A DNA stretch of 64,000 bases from Woeseiaceae bacterium. Lineage in GTDB: Bacteria; Pseudomonadota; Gammaproteobacteria; Steroidobacterales; Woeseiaceae. Below are positions 44,276 to 53,953 of the stretch, piece after piece. Within the stretch, counting starts at the first letter, position 1, and every line of letters starts with the position of its first letter. Under the pieces are notes generated by a model. It was not told where the DNA came from and did not search any database. It saw nothing but the letters and a program-made list of their open reading frames with translations. Position numbers and translations under genes: made by a program. The stretch lies in NCBI GenBank assembly GCA_028277185.1, contig JANQGQ010000010.1:1-64000 (forward strand). The letters are read 5' to 3'.

Positions 44276-46126
44276 TCAGAACATCTCGCTGGGGCCCGGC
44301 TGGCCGACATCGCCCTGATTGCGCGCCTTGATGAAGTCCCCGGTGATCATCTGGCTGTACGGCATGCCCGGGCCCACCATGGGATACACGCCGGCGTCGG
44401 GATCGATGACCACTTCGAGAAACGCCGGTCCGTCGAAGGCCATGAATTCCGCGATCACCGCTTCGAGCTGGTCCTTCCGGTCGAGTTTGCGGGCGAAACG
44501 GAAGCCGTCGGCTTCCGCGGCCCTGACGAAGTCCTTGCGGTGGAGCGATTTGTCCGAGGCCGCCATGCGGGAGTCGTAGTACAGCTTCTGCCACTGTCGG
44601 ACCATGCCGTCGCCGTAGTTGTTAAGCACGACGACCTTGATCGGCAGCTTGTAGGTCGTCGCTGTTTCGAGCTCGCCGATGTTCATGCGCATGCTCGCAT
44701 CGCCGTCGATGTCGATGACTACGCGGTCCGGTGCAGCAAACTGCGCGCCGATCGCCGCGGGCAGGCCGAAGCCCATCGTGCCCATGCTGCCGGAGGTCAG
44801 CCACAGCCGCGGTTCCCGGTAGTCGAAGTACTGCGCTGCCCACATCTGGTGCTGGCCGACACCGGTCGAGATGATCGCTTTACCGTGGGTGTGACGGTTG
44901 ATCGCCTCGATGACGGCGTAAGGTTGTATCAGTTCGCTGTCGCGGTCGTAGTTGAGGCAATGCTCGGCCTTCAGTTTTGCGATCTCGGCATGCCAGGTGG
45001 AGTAGTCCTTGCCGAAACCCATCTCCCGGCCGAAGCGAAGGAGATCGGTCAGATCGCGCTCGAGCACGCCGACGTGGTGCCAGTCGACCTGCTTGACCTT
45101 GCCGATTTCGGCGATGTCGACGTCGAAATGCGCGACTTTCTTCGCCGCGGGTGCGAACTGGTCGGGGACACCCGCAACGCGGTCGTCGAAGCGTGCGCCA
45201 ACCGCGATCAGCAGATCGCAGTCCTCGACCGCATAGTTGGCCGACGCCAGTCCGTGCATGCCGAGCATGTGTAGCGCAAGCGGGTGCGTCGTATCGCTGG
45301 CGCCGAGCGCCATGAGCGTCGTGGTGACGGGAATGCCGTACTCGTTGGCAAGGCGACGCATGGCCTTGGTCGCGTTGCCGTTGATCACGCCGCCGCCCGC
45401 GTAGATCAGGGGACGCTCGGATTCGCCGAGCATCGTAAAGAAACGCGCGGCCAACTCCTCCGACAGCCGGTTGTCGTGCACGGCGGCCAGCCTCCGCCGG
45501 TAACCCGGCAACGGCAGCCCGCCTTCGCCGCGAAACACGCCCTTCCAGTTCTGGACGTCCTTGGGGATGTCGACGACCACCGGACCCGGCCGGCCCGTGC
45601 GGGCCAGTTCGAAGGCGCTGCGAACGGTCGCCTCCAGCGCTTCCGGTTCTGTTACGAGAAACACGTGTTTGGCGACTGCGCCCATGATGGCCGAGACCGG
45701 GGCTTCCTGGAACGCATCGGTCCCGATCGCGCCGCGCGGTACCTGGCCGCAGATGACCACGATAGGGACCGAGTCCGCCATGCAGTCGCGAACCGGCGTC
45801 ACACAGTTCGTGGCCCCGGGTCCCGAGGTGACCATCACGACGCCTACCCGGCCGCTGGCCCGCGCATAGCCCGCGGCCATGAACCCGGCGCCCTGCTCGT
45901 TGGCCGGAACGATCAGCGGCATGCCGGCCGAACCGTCCGCCTTGCGGTTTCGATCGTTGTAGCGGAAGACCGCGTCGTAGGTCGGCAGGATAGCGCCGCC
46001 CGAGTAACCGAATATCGTATCTACACCTTCGTCGGCGAGTACCTGCACGGCGATGTCGGCACCGCTCATCAGCGTTCCCGCCAGCGGGTGTTCGGAATGG
46101 ACGGCTTGACTGCTTGCTTCGCTCAT
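44276..46126 (-). CDS. ilvB: Acetolactate synthase, large subunit
   Basis: This 616-residue ThDP enzyme condenses two pyruvates (or pyruvate with 2-oxobutyrate) to acetolactate or acetohydroxybutyrate, the first common step in valine, leucine and isoleucine synthesis. N-terminal ThDP-binding Glu region: GTLMSGADIAVQVLADEGVDTIFGYSGG. FAD-binding and central domain: RPLIYAGGGVINGN. C-terminal ThDP motif: IDGDASMRMNIGELET...VVLNN. The usual partner is in an operon with it, but here the small subunit gene reads divergently (46262). Valine sensitivity should come from that small subunit. Confidence 0.95.
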   Translation of the reverse strand: MSEASSQAVHSEHPLAGTLMSGADIAVQVLADEGVDTIFGYSGGAILPTYDAVFRYNDRNRKADGSAGMPLIVPANEQGAGFMAAGYARASGRVGVVMVTSGPGATNCVTPVRDCMADSVPIVVICGQVPRGAIGTDAFQEAPVSAIMGAVAKHVFLVTEPEALEATVRSAFELARTGRPGPVVVDIPKDVQNWKGVFRGEGGLPLPGYRRRLAAVHDNRLSEELAARFFTMLGESERPLIYAGGGVINGNATKAMRRLANEYGIPVTTTLMALGASDTTHPLALHMLGMHGLASANYAVEDCDLLIAVGARFDDRVAGVPDQFAPAAKKVAHFDVDIAEIGKVKQVDWHHVGVLERDLTDLLRFGREMGFGKDYSTWHAEIAKLKAEHCLNYDRDSELIQPYAVIEAINRHTHGKAIISTGVGQHQMWAAQYFDYREPRLWLTSGSMGTMGFGLPAAIGAQFAAPDRVVIDIDGDASMRMNIGELETATTYKLPIKVVVLNNYGDGMVRQWQKLYYDSRMAASDKSLHRKDFVRAAEADGFRFARKLDRKDQLEAVIAEFMAFDGPAFLEVVIDPDAGVYPMVGPGMPYSQMITGDFIKARNQGDVGQPGPSEMF

Positions 46127-46261
46127 CGTCGCTTAGCTCGTGGGCCAACAGTGCTCGCTTCGAGTGTCGAGCAATTGCTATTGCATTGCAATACTCAGGG
46201 GACCAGGCGACTATCCGCGATAATTCGTTCGCAAATAGTTTCAACTGAGTTTTTTATCCGT
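46127..46261. promoter_or_regulatory. Shared ilvB/ilvH divergent promoter region
   Basis: The 135 bases between the ilvB and ilvH starts are A/T-richer than the flanks. They contain a perfect palindrome ATTGCA-T-TGCAAT (46180-46192), next to GCAATTGC (46171-46178). These are candidate operator sites for coordinate control of both genes. The regulator is not identified, and -10/-35 boxes could not be fixed. Confidence 0.4.
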
Positions 46262-46783
46262 ATGCGTCACGCGATATCTGTTTTGCTGCAAAACGAAGTC
46301 GGCGCACTGACGCGCATGACCGGCATGTTCTCGTCGCGCGGCTACAACATCGAATCCCTGAACGTTGCTCCGACGCAGGACGAGACGGTCTCGCGCGTAA
46401 CGCTCGTAGTAACCGGATCGGATGCGGCCATTGCCCAACTCAACACCCAGCTTGCGAAGCTCGTTGACGTCGTGAATATCCACGACATGACGCTCGGCGA
46501 TCACTTCGAGCGCGAGCTCGTCATCGTCAAGATCAAGCTTGCGGCGGGCGGCCGGCCAATCGTCGAAAAACTCATGGTCGAGTCCGGTGCCGAGCTGCTG
46601 GACGACGGCGAGAGCAGCTTCACGCTCCTCCTGACCGGGAGGATTGCCGAGGTCGATCGTTTCGTGGATGCGGCCGCCGCTGCCGGCGAGGTCTCGGCAG
46701 TCGCGCGCAGCGGCAGCGTCGCGGTCTCGAAGGGCGAAGTCACGCTGTCGAGCTTCGACCGGCACCACGCGCTGTCCGGGTAA
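46262..46783 (+). CDS. ilvH: Acetolactate synthase, regulatory small subunit
   Basis: This 173-residue protein has an N-terminal ACT domain (MRHAISVLLQNEVGALTRMT, SRGYNIESLNVAPTQ) that binds valine, and a C-terminal ALS small-subunit domain (LVIVKIKLAAGGRPIVEKL). It confers full activity and valine feedback on IlvB. The start ATG at 46262 gives the normal N-terminus. It is seven bases before proB and heads a plus-strand run ilvH-proB-proA-glpD, while its enzyme partner ilvB is divergent. Confidence 0.95.
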   Translation: MRHAISVLLQNEVGALTRMTGMFSSRGYNIESLNVAPTQDETVSRVTLVVTGSDAAIAQLNTQLAKLVDVVNIHDMTLGDHFERELVIVKIKLAAGGRPIVEKLMVESGAELLDDGESSFTLLLTGRIAEVDRFVDAAAAAGEVSAVARSGSVAVSKGEVTLSSFDRHHALSG

Positions 46784-46790
46784 GGTAACG

Positions 46791-47918
46791 ATGGCGGCCG
46801 GCGTCGAGCTCGGCGGTCTGGGCCGCCTCGTGGTCAAAGTCGGATCGTCGTTGTTGATACGCGCCGACGGCGGCCTCGATCGTTCCTGGCTCCAGACGCT
46901 GATTGCCGACGTCGCTACGCTGAAGGAACGCGGCTCCGACGTAATCGTCGTCTCGTCCGGTGCCGTCGCCCTCGGGGCGTCCCTTCTCGGCATCAATCGG
47001 CGGCGCGCCCGGCTGCCGCAGCTACAGGCTGCCGCGGCTGCCGGCCAGGTCAGCCTCGTCAACGCGTATGAGACGGGCCTGGGCGAGTTCGGGATCGGCA
47101 CGGCGCAGGTGCTGCTGACACGCAGCGACACCGAAAACCGGCGCCGGTTTCTCAACGCCCGCGCGACGCTTTCGGAACTTCTCGGACGGCGCATCGTTCC
47201 GATCGTCAACGAAAACGATACCGTGTCGACGGATGAAATCCGCTACGGCGACAACGACAGGCTTGCTGCGCGCGTCGCGCAGCTCGTGATGGCCGACGCA
47301 CTGATCCTGCTGTCGGACGTCGACGGGCTCTACGAAAGCGATCCGCGCGACGATCCCGATGCCGTGCACGTCGCCGACGTCCGACGGATCGACGAGCGCA
47401 TTCGCGGCATGGCCGGCGAGACCCGGACCGATACCGGCAGCGGCGGCATGGCGACCAAAGTCGAAGCGGCGCGGATCGCAACCCACGCAGGTTGCGAGAC
47501 GTTCGTAACGCTCGGGAGCCGGCCCCACCCGCTCGAGGCGCTTGCCGCGGGAGCGCGGCATACCGTCTTTCGCGGCAACGGCACTCCGGCGGCGCGGCGC
47601 AAGCAGTGGCTGGCGGGCAGCCTCGACGTCGCGGGCACGCTCGAAATCGATGCGGGCGCGGCGGCTGCGCTTCGCGACGGCGGCAGCTTGCTGCCGGTGG
47701 GTGTGGTCTCGCTCGACGGCGAGTTCCGTCGCGGCGACGTGCTGCGCATTACCACCGGCGGCGGCCGGGAACTCGGCCGCGGACTCGCCGAGTACGGTCA
47801 CGCCGAGGCAGAGAAGCTCCTGGGCGCGCGCTCTGACGACATCGAGCGGCGGCTCGGCTATCGCGGCAGACCGGTGCTGGTGCACCGCGACGAATTGGTA
47901 CTATTCGACAATGACTGA
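46791..47918 (+). CDS. proB: Glutamate 5-kinase
   Basis: This 375-residue enzyme has the amino-acid-kinase domain (about 1-260), with [42 protein letters not shown] and [21 protein letters not shown]-terminal PUA domain (about 275-370) is present, as in E. coli ProB. It phosphorylates glutamate for proline synthesis and is usually feedback-inhibited by proline. Its stop lies 8 bases inside proA, so the two are translationally coupled. Confidence 0.95.
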   Translation: MAAGVELGGLGRLVVKVGSSLLIRADGGLDRSWLQTLIADVATLKERGSDVIVVSSGAVALGASLLGINRRRARLPQLQAAAAAGQVSLVNAYETGLGEFGIGTAQVLLTRSDTENRRRFLNARATLSELLGRRIVPIVNENDTVSTDEIRYGDNDRLAARVAQLVMADALILLSDVDGLYESDPRDDPDAVHVADVRRIDERIRGMAGETRTDTGSGGMATKVEAARIATHAGCETFVTLGSRPHPLEALAAGARHTVFRGNGTPAARRKQWLAGSLDVAGTLEIDAGAAAALRDGGSLLPVGVVSLDGEFRRGDVLRITTGGGRELGRGLAEYGHAEAEKLLGARSDDIERRLGYRGRPVLVHRDELVLFDND

Positions 47919-49212
47919 CGGAAGTGAAGCGGTGGACATCGCCGGACAAGGGGACATCGGCTCGATGATGAGCCGCCTGGGAGAGCTGGCGCGGACAGCG
48001 AGCCTAAGTCTCGCACGGTCGGAGGCGGCCCTGCGCGACGCGGCGATCGAGGCGGCCGCAACGGAACTCGAGGCATCGACGGCGGCGATTCTCGCGGCCA
48101 ACGCCCAGGACATGGCCGCCGCGCGTGAGCGCGGTCACGGCCCGGCCATGCTCGACAGGCTCCTGCTCAGCGAAAGCCGGGTGGCCGCGATGGCCGACGC
48201 GCTGAGGACGATCGCGGCCCGGCCGGACCCGCTGGGCGTCACGCTGGCCGAGTGGACGCGGCCGAACGGGCTGACGATACGGCGTATCAGCGTTCCGCTG
48301 GGCGTCATCGGCATCGTCTACGAAAGCCGGCCCAACGTGACCGCCGACGCCGCCGCGCTCTGTCTCAAGTCCGGCAACGCGGTCATCCTCCGCGGCGGCT
48401 CCGAGAGCCAGCGCTCGAACCGTGCGATCCATGCCTGCCTCGAACGCGGCCTGGCGTCGGCCGGTCTCGACAGCCATGCCGTGCAGCTCGTGCCGGTGAC
48501 GGACCGGGCTGCCGTTGGCTACATGCTGGGGTCGATGACGGATTCGATCGACGTCGTCGTGCCGCGCGGCGGCCGCGGCCTGATCGAGCGGGTGCAGCGC
48601 GACGCCCGGGTGCCGGTAATCGGGCATCTCGAAGGGATTTGCCACGTCTACGTGCACGACGATGCAGACGCCGCCATGGCCGAGTCGATCGTCGTGAATG
48701 CGAAGATGCGGCGTACCGGTATCTGCGGTGCGGCCGAGACGATTCTGGTCCATCGTGGCGCCGCCGACACGCTGGTGCCGCGCCTCGTCGGCGCGCTCTC
48801 TGCCGCCGGCTGCGAGGTTCGCGGCGATCCGGCGGTGCAGCGCCTCGCGGGTGAGGTCGTCGCGGCGACCGAAGCCGACTGGCAGACGGAGTACCTGGAC
48901 GCCATAGTGGCCATGCGCGTGGTCGACGATCTCGACGCCGCCATCGAACACATCGCCGAATACGGTTCCGGTCATACCGAGAGCATCGTCGCGGCCAGCG
49001 ACGAGGCGGCCGGGAGCTTCTTTCGGAACGTCGACAGCGCCATCCTGCTGCACAACGCCTCGACGCAGTTCGCCGACGGCGGCGAGTTCGGCATGGGCGC
49101 CGAGATCGGCATCGCGACCGGCAGGATTCACGCGCGCGGCCCGGTCGGCGCCGAGCAGCTCACGAGCTACAAGTATCTGGTATCGGGCACCGGCCAGACC
49201 AGGCCTGCATGA
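47911..49212 (+). CDS. proA: Glutamate-5-semialdehyde dehydrogenase
   Basis: This 433-residue NADPH-dependent enzyme of the aldehyde dehydrogenase fold reduces glutamyl-5-phosphate. It has [34 protein letters not shown], and the catalytic cysteine in [10 protein letters not shown] (Cys272). HTESIVAAS and [18 protein letters not shown] match ProA. The order proB-proA gives the standard proline module. The next gene, glpD, starts at ATGA over its stop. Confidence 0.96.
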   Translation: MTDGSEAVDIAGQGDIGSMMSRLGELARTASLSLARSEAALRDAAIEAAATELEASTAAILAANAQDMAAARERGHGPAMLDRLLLSESRVAAMADALRTIAARPDPLGVTLAEWTRPNGLTIRRISVPLGVIGIVYESRPNVTADAAALCLKSGNAVILRGGSESQRSNRAIHACLERGLASAGLDSHAVQLVPVTDRAAVGYMLGSMTDSIDVVVPRGGRGLIERVQRDARVPVIGHLEGICHVYVHDDADAAMAESIVVNAKMRRTGICGAAETILVHRGAADTLVPRLVGALSAAGCEVRGDPAVQRLAGEVVAATEADWQTEYLDAIVAMRVVDDLDAAIEHIAEYGSGHTESIVAASDEAAGSFFRNVDSAILLHNASTQFADGGEFGMGAEIGIATGRIHARGPVGAEQLTSYKYLVSGTGQTRPA

Positions 49213-50804
49213 CTAAGCGGCCCGCGGCCGTCGATCTCGTAGTGATCGGCGGCGGAATCAACGGCGCCGGTATTGCGCGCGATGCCGCTATGCGCGGTCT
49301 GTCCGTTGCGCTGTTCGAAAAGGGGGACTTCGGCAGCGGTACGTCGGCGTGGTCCAGCCGGCTGATACACGGCGGCCTGCGCTATCTCGAGTACTTCGAG
49401 CTGCCGCTCGTCTACGAATCGCTGAACGAGCGCCGCATTCTCCAGCGCATTGCGGGCCATCTCGTGCGACCCATCCGCATCGCGATACCGGTTTACACCG
49501 GAGCGCGGCGCGGACGCGGACTGATCAGGCTCGGGCTGACAGCCTACGATCTGCTGTCGTTTCGCAAGGTGCTGCCCAATCACGACATGCTGAACCGCGA
49601 CGAGACGCTTGCCGCGGAGCCCGGCCTCAATTCGGACGGCCTGTGCGGCATGGGTCGCTACTTCGATGCACAGGTGAGGTTTGCCGAGCGCCTCGTCCTC
49701 GAAAACGTGCTGGATGCCGAAGGCCACGGGGCGATGGCGGCCAACTACAGCCCGGTGACCGGCGTACTCGACGGGGGCAGTCGGGTGCGCGGGGTCACAT
49801 ACCGGGACGGCCCCGACGGGCCCGAGCGATCCATCGAGGCACGTGCCGTCGTCAATGCGGCGGGGCCCTGGGTGGATTCGGTGCTCGCGACCGCCGAGGA
49901 GCCGGCGCCTGACCTGATCGGCGGTACGAAAGGAAGTCATGTCGTCGTCAGCCGGTTTGAAGGTTGTCCGACGGACGCGATCTATGTCGAGGCAAAAAGC
50001 GACGGCCGGCCGTTTTTCATCATTCCGTGGAACGGACTCGTCCTGATCGGCACGACGGATATTCGCTATGACGGCGGCCTGGACAGCGTCCGCGCGACTA
50101 CGCCGGAAGTGGACTATCTGCTCGCCGAATGTAACCGGGTTTTTCCTCTCGCCGGTCTCGGTCCGGACGACGTTCACTATGCGTATGCCGGCGTGCGGCC
50201 GCTGCCGAAGCGGACGTCGGGTCCCGAGTCGGCGATAACGCGCCGGCATATCATCCACAAGCACGGTGACGGTCTGGGCGGCATGTACTCCATCATCGGA
50301 GGCAAGCTCACAACGTACCGGAATCTCGCGCGGCAGACGGTCGACGGCGTTGTCCGCGATCTCGGCCTCGATGTGCCGCCTTCGCGGTCCGATGAGTTCC
50401 CGCTGCCCGGCATGCACTCGCTCGGCGATGCCGAGGCGGCCCTGAACGCACGCGGCTGGCTTTCCGACGAAGGCGTGCAGAGGGTGCTCGCCGTCTATGG
50501 CGGCCGCGTTCTCGACATGATCGCCGAGGTGGACGCCGGCCGCCTGCCGGCCGGAGCGCTGGACGAAGCCGGTCGCGTTCTCGCCGCCGAGGCGGGCTTT
50601 GCGCTGGCAACGGAATGCGCGGTGACGCTGGCCGATATCGTGCATCGCAGGCTGATGCTCGGATTCGACGCCGATCAGGGCAGGCCGCTGTACCCGGCGC
50701 TGGCCGACGAAGCCGCGCGGATTGAGCAGTGGACGCCGGAGCGCCGGCAGGCGGAGCTGGACGAACTGAACGCTTACAGCGATTCGTTCCGGCTCGGAGG
50801 CTGA
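49209..50804 (+). CDS. glpD: FAD-dependent glycerol-3-phosphate dehydrogenase
   Basis: This 531-residue respiratory enzyme oxidises glycerol-3-phosphate to dihydroxyacetone phosphate and passes electrons to quinone at the inner membrane. It has the FAD dinucleotide motif [41 protein letters not shown] (the GlpD active-site region), [13 protein letters not shown] and YAGVRPLP. The C-terminal DAO_C domain is present. It is coupled to proA by ATGA, an unexpected operon partner, since glpK is elsewhere at 20116. The end overlaps the convergent aceK by 31 bases. Confidence 0.94.
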   Translation: MTKRPAAVDLVVIGGGINGAGIARDAAMRGLSVALFEKGDFGSGTSAWSSRLIHGGLRYLEYFELPLVYESLNERRILQRIAGHLVRPIRIAIPVYTGARRGRGLIRLGLTAYDLLSFRKVLPNHDMLNRDETLAAEPGLNSDGLCGMGRYFDAQVRFAERLVLENVLDAEGHGAMAANYSPVTGVLDGGSRVRGVTYRDGPDGPERSIEARAVVNAAGPWVDSVLATAEEPAPDLIGGTKGSHVVVSRFEGCPTDAIYVEAKSDGRPFFIIPWNGLVLIGTTDIRYDGGLDSVRATTPEVDYLLAECNRVFPLAGLGPDDVHYAYAGVRPLPKRTSGPESAITRRHIIHKHGDGLGGMYSIIGGKLTTYRNLARQTVDGVVRDLGLDVPPSRSDEFPLPGMHSLGDAEAALNARGWLSDEGVQRVLAVYGGRVLDMIAEVDAGRLPAGALDEAGRVLAAEAGFALATECAVTLADIVHRRLMLGFDADQGRPLYPALADEAARIEQWTPERRQAELDELNAYSDSFRLGG

Positions 50805-52552
50805 GTCCGGGCCGGGACGAGCGTGTTGCCGCGGTGCTCGGTCCAGTTCGGGGTGGCGTAGGGGAGGACGTCGATCACCTCGCCAGCCTCGAAGCGGCGC
50901 TTCAGCCGGGCCCAGAAGTCCGGGCTCAGGAGGTCGCCGTGGAACTCGAGGAACGCGCTTCGCGCGGGTTCGCGGAACCCTAAGAATTCGATGAATTGCT
51001 CGGGGAACACGTCGTTCGGCCCGACATAGAACCACGCTCCTGCGCGCATTTCGTCCATATCGTCCCGAGGCTCCGGCAGTCGGCGGAAGTTGCAGTCCGT
51101 CACGAGGCAGAGTTCGTCGTAGTCGTAGAAGATGACACGGCCATGCCGGGTTACGCCGAAGTTCTTGAGCAGCAGGTCGCCGGCAAAGATGTTGCTCATT
51201 GCGAGATCGCGAATCGCCTGGCCGTAGTCCATGGCCGCAGCCTGCGCCGCGGTCTCATCGGCGGTCTCCAGGTAAAGGTTCAGAGGAGTGAGTCGGCGCT
51301 CGATGTAGCAATGCTCGAGCACGATGTGTTCGCCCTCGATTCGGCAGCTCTGACCGCAGCTTTCCAGAAGGTTACGCGTGAGCTCGGGCTCAAAGCGTTT
51401 CGTGGGTAGCCGCAGTCGCTTGAACTCCTGTGCATCGATGAGTCGGCCGGCACGGTCGTGCTTGAAGACGAGGTCGTACTTCTCCATCACGTCCTTCCGC
51501 GCCATGTCTTTCGGGTAGGCGAAGCGGTCGCGGATGATTTTGAACACGATGTCCGCCGAGGGCAGCGTGAAGACTTCCATCACCATGCCCTTGTCGCCCG
51601 GCGCATGGACGAACAGGTCGGACGAGTGCTCGAGGTGCCGGAAGAACGCCCGGTAGCGCTCGGTCTTGCCCTGTTTCGCCCGGCCGAGGACGGTGTAGAT
51701 CTCAGCGAGGGACTTGTTGGGGAGGATGCTTCGGACGAATGCGACCGTCGCGCTCACGTTGTCTATGTCCGCGTGGAAATAGCTTCGCGTGAAGCCGAAT
51801 ATCATGCTGGCGTCGTTGCGTGTCAGGATGACGGCATCGGCGACGACACCCTCGTCGGTGTTACGCAGGGCAATGAGCAGCGGCGCGACGAGACCGGCGC
51901 CGGCGATGCGCCCGACGAGGAAGGCGCGCGTCGAGCGGAAGAAAACGCTCGTCAGCATGTCGATCGTTTCCACATGCAGGTCATCGCCAAGCGCGTCGAT
52001 TTGCGCTTCGATTTCCGCGGCGATAAAGCGTACGGTCCGGTCACGATCGCGGCAGGGCACCGAGAACGGATAGTCGCCGAGCATTTGATCGATCAGGTGC
52101 TCGATATCGCCGCGGTTGCGATACGTTCGCACTTCGCGGCCGGGCGACACGTGATCCGGAGGGGCAATATCGGCCGCGGCGAATTCAATTCGATGGTCGA
52201 CGCCGATGGTGTTGAAGGTCCTTCGGGTTATCGAGCTGAAGAACGTCTTGAAGAACGCGTTGTCCGCGTAACTGCCGATCCGGCGCGTGTAGTGCGCTTT
52301 GACGTCCGCCCAGAAGTCGCGGTCGCCGGCGAATTCGCCGAGTACGGCGGTCGTTTCGTCCACGGCCAGCCGTACGCGGCGATCGTATAGTTCGATACGC
52401 TCGACGGCGTCCGTCCGCGCCGCCTGCCAGTCCCGGGTCTCGAACGTCACGCGGGCCCGCCGCGTGATGCTGCGGAACTCCTCGTTGTACGCGAGAAACG
52501 CGTCGACAATGGATCGAGCGACGTCGTCCGCGCTTGCCGGCGCCGATGCCAT
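50774..52552 (-). CDS. aceK: Isocitrate dehydrogenase kinase/phosphatase
   Basis: This 592-residue bifunctional enzyme phosphorylates and dephosphorylates isocitrate dehydrogenase to divide carbon between the TCA cycle and the glyoxylate bypass. The AceK signature HAPGDKGMVMEVFTLPSADI (ATP loop) and the catalytic block MSNIFAGDLLLKNFGVTRHG...FYDYDELC identify it. The N-terminal regulatory half begins MASAPASADDVARSIVDAF; an extra in-frame TTG at 52576 exists. It lies 10 bases downstream of icd, its target enzyme, on the same strand. Isocitrate lyase and malate synthase are not in this window. Confidence 0.95.
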   Translation of the reverse strand: MASAPASADDVARSIVDAFLAYNEEFRSITRRARVTFETRDWQAARTDAVERIELYDRRVRLAVDETTAVLGEFAGDRDFWADVKAHYTRRIGSYADNAFFKTFFSSITRRTFNTIGVDHRIEFAAADIAPPDHVSPGREVRTYRNRGDIEHLIDQMLGDYPFSVPCRDRDRTVRFIAAEIEAQIDALGDDLHVETIDMLTSVFFRSTRAFLVGRIAGAGLVAPLLIALRNTDEGVVADAVILTRNDASMIFGFTRSYFHADIDNVSATVAFVRSILPNKSLAEIYTVLGRAKQGKTERYRAFFRHLEHSSDLFVHAPGDKGMVMEVFTLPSADIVFKIIRDRFAYPKDMARKDVMEKYDLVFKHDRAGRLIDAQEFKRLRLPTKRFEPELTRNLLESCGQSCRIEGEHIVLEHCYIERRLTPLNLYLETADETAAQAAAMDYGQAIRDLAMSNIFAGDLLLKNFGVTRHGRVIFYDYDELCLVTDCNFRRLPEPRDDMDEMRAGAWFYVGPNDVFPEQFIEFLGFREPARSAFLEFHGDLLSPDFWARLKRRFEAGEVIDVLPYATPNWTEHRGNTLVPARTQPPSRNESL

Positions 52553-52562
52553 GAACCCGACG

Positions 52563-53861
52563 CTACATGTTGGCAATCATTGCGTCGCCGAACTCGCTGC
52601 ACTTGACCTTGGTCGCGCCCTCCATCAGACGGGCGAAGTCGTAGGTAACCGTGCGCTGGCTGATGGTCGCATCCATGGCGGCGATGATCGCATCGGCCGC
52701 CTCGGTCCAGCCCATGTAGCGCAGCATCATTTCTCCGGAGAGGATCAACGAGCCGGGATTGACCACGTCCTTGCCGGCGTACTTCGGCGCCGTGCCGTGA
52801 GTCGCCTCGAACACGGCGTGACCGCTCGAGTAGTTGATATTGCCGCCCGGCGCGATGCCGATACCGCCCACCTGAGCGGCGAGTGCGTCAGAGAGGTAGT
52901 CGCCGTTCAGGTTCATCGTGGCTATGACGTCGAATTCCTTTGGCCGGGTCAGAACCTGTTGCAGCGTGATGTCGGCGATAGCGTCCTTGATCAGAACCTT
53001 GCCGCCTGCAAGCGCGGCCTCCTGTTCTGCATTCGCCGCGTCGCCGCCCTTCTCGGCTTTGGTCCGCTCCCATTGGTCCCAGGTGTAGGTCGAGTCGGCG
53101 TATTCGCGTTCGGCGAGTTCGTATCCCCAGTTACGGAAAGCGCCTTCGGTGAACTTCATGATGTTGCCCTTGTGCACGAAGGTCACGCTCTTGCGGCCGT
53201 TGGCGATGGCGTATTCGATGGCGGCACGCACCAGACGCTCCGTGCCTTCCTGCGACACGGGCTTGAGCCCGATGCCAGAGGATTCGGGGAAGCGAATCTT
53301 GCCGTACTCGGCCGGGAAGTGCTCTTTGAAGAGGGTGAGGAAATCCTGATTCGCTTTGGAGCCGCGCTCGAACTCGATACCGGCGTAGATGTCTTCGGTG
53401 TTCTCCCGGAAGATTGCCATGTCGACGCTGCCGGGATCGCGTACCGGGGAGGGGACTCCGTTGAACCAGCGGACCGGGCGCAGGCAGACGTACAGGTCGA
53501 GCAGCTGGCGCAGCGCCACGTTGAGCGAGCGGATGCCGCCGCCGATCGGGGTCGTGAGCGGACCTTTGATGGAAACCAGATAGTCGCGGCAGGCGTCCAC
53601 CGTTTCTTCCGGCAGCCAGCTCTGGAAGAGATCGTTGGCTTTCTGTCCGGCATAGATCTCCATCCAATGGATCTTGCGCTTCCCGTCGTAGGCTTTGGCG
53701 ACAGCGGAGTCGAGGACCCTCACGGTGGCCCGCCAGATATCGGGCCCGGTTCCGTCGCCCTCGATGAACGGCACGATCGGATTGTCGGGAACGCTCAGCG
53801 CGCCGTTTTCGATCGAAATTTTCGCGCCGCCGGCCGGGGGCGTGGGTGCTGCTGAAGCCAT
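52563..53861 (-). CDS. icd: NADP-dependent isocitrate dehydrogenase
   Basis: This 432-residue dimeric-type enzyme converts isocitrate to 2-oxoglutarate. It has [13 protein letters not shown] at the start, [12 protein letters not shown] (the AceK-phosphorylated Ser, about Ser112, the equivalent of E. coli Ser113), [14 protein letters not shown], and the C-terminal [20 protein letters not shown] and [15 protein letters not shown]. This group uses NADP. The phosphosite is present and aceK follows, so control by phosphorylation is well supported. It lies 92 bases downstream of the TonB receptor, with its own promoter possible. Confidence 0.96.
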   Translation of the reverse strand: MASAAPTPPAGGAKISIENGALSVPDNPIVPFIEGDGTGPDIWRATVRVLDSAVAKAYDGKRKIHWMEIYAGQKANDLFQSWLPEETVDACRDYLVSIKGPLTTPIGGGIRSLNVALRQLLDLYVCLRPVRWFNGVPSPVRDPGSVDMAIFRENTEDIYAGIEFERGSKANQDFLTLFKEHFPAEYGKIRFPESSGIGLKPVSQEGTERLVRAAIEYAIANGRKSVTFVHKGNIMKFTEGAFRNWGYELAEREYADSTYTWDQWERTKAEKGGDAANAEQEAALAGGKVLIKDAIADITLQQVLTRPKEFDVIATMNLNGDYLSDALAAQVGGIGIAPGGNINYSSGHAVFEATHGTAPKYAGKDVVNPGSLILSGEMMLRYMGWTEAADAIIAAMDATISQRTVTYDFARLMEGATKVKCSEFGDAMIANM

Positions 53862-53953
53862 TTGTTACTCCGTCGTTTGAACGTGTCGCCGGATTTTCGG
53901 CGGCAGGTATTATGAGCGTTTTCGAGGCCCGGCCCAAGCGCCGGAGCAGCGGG

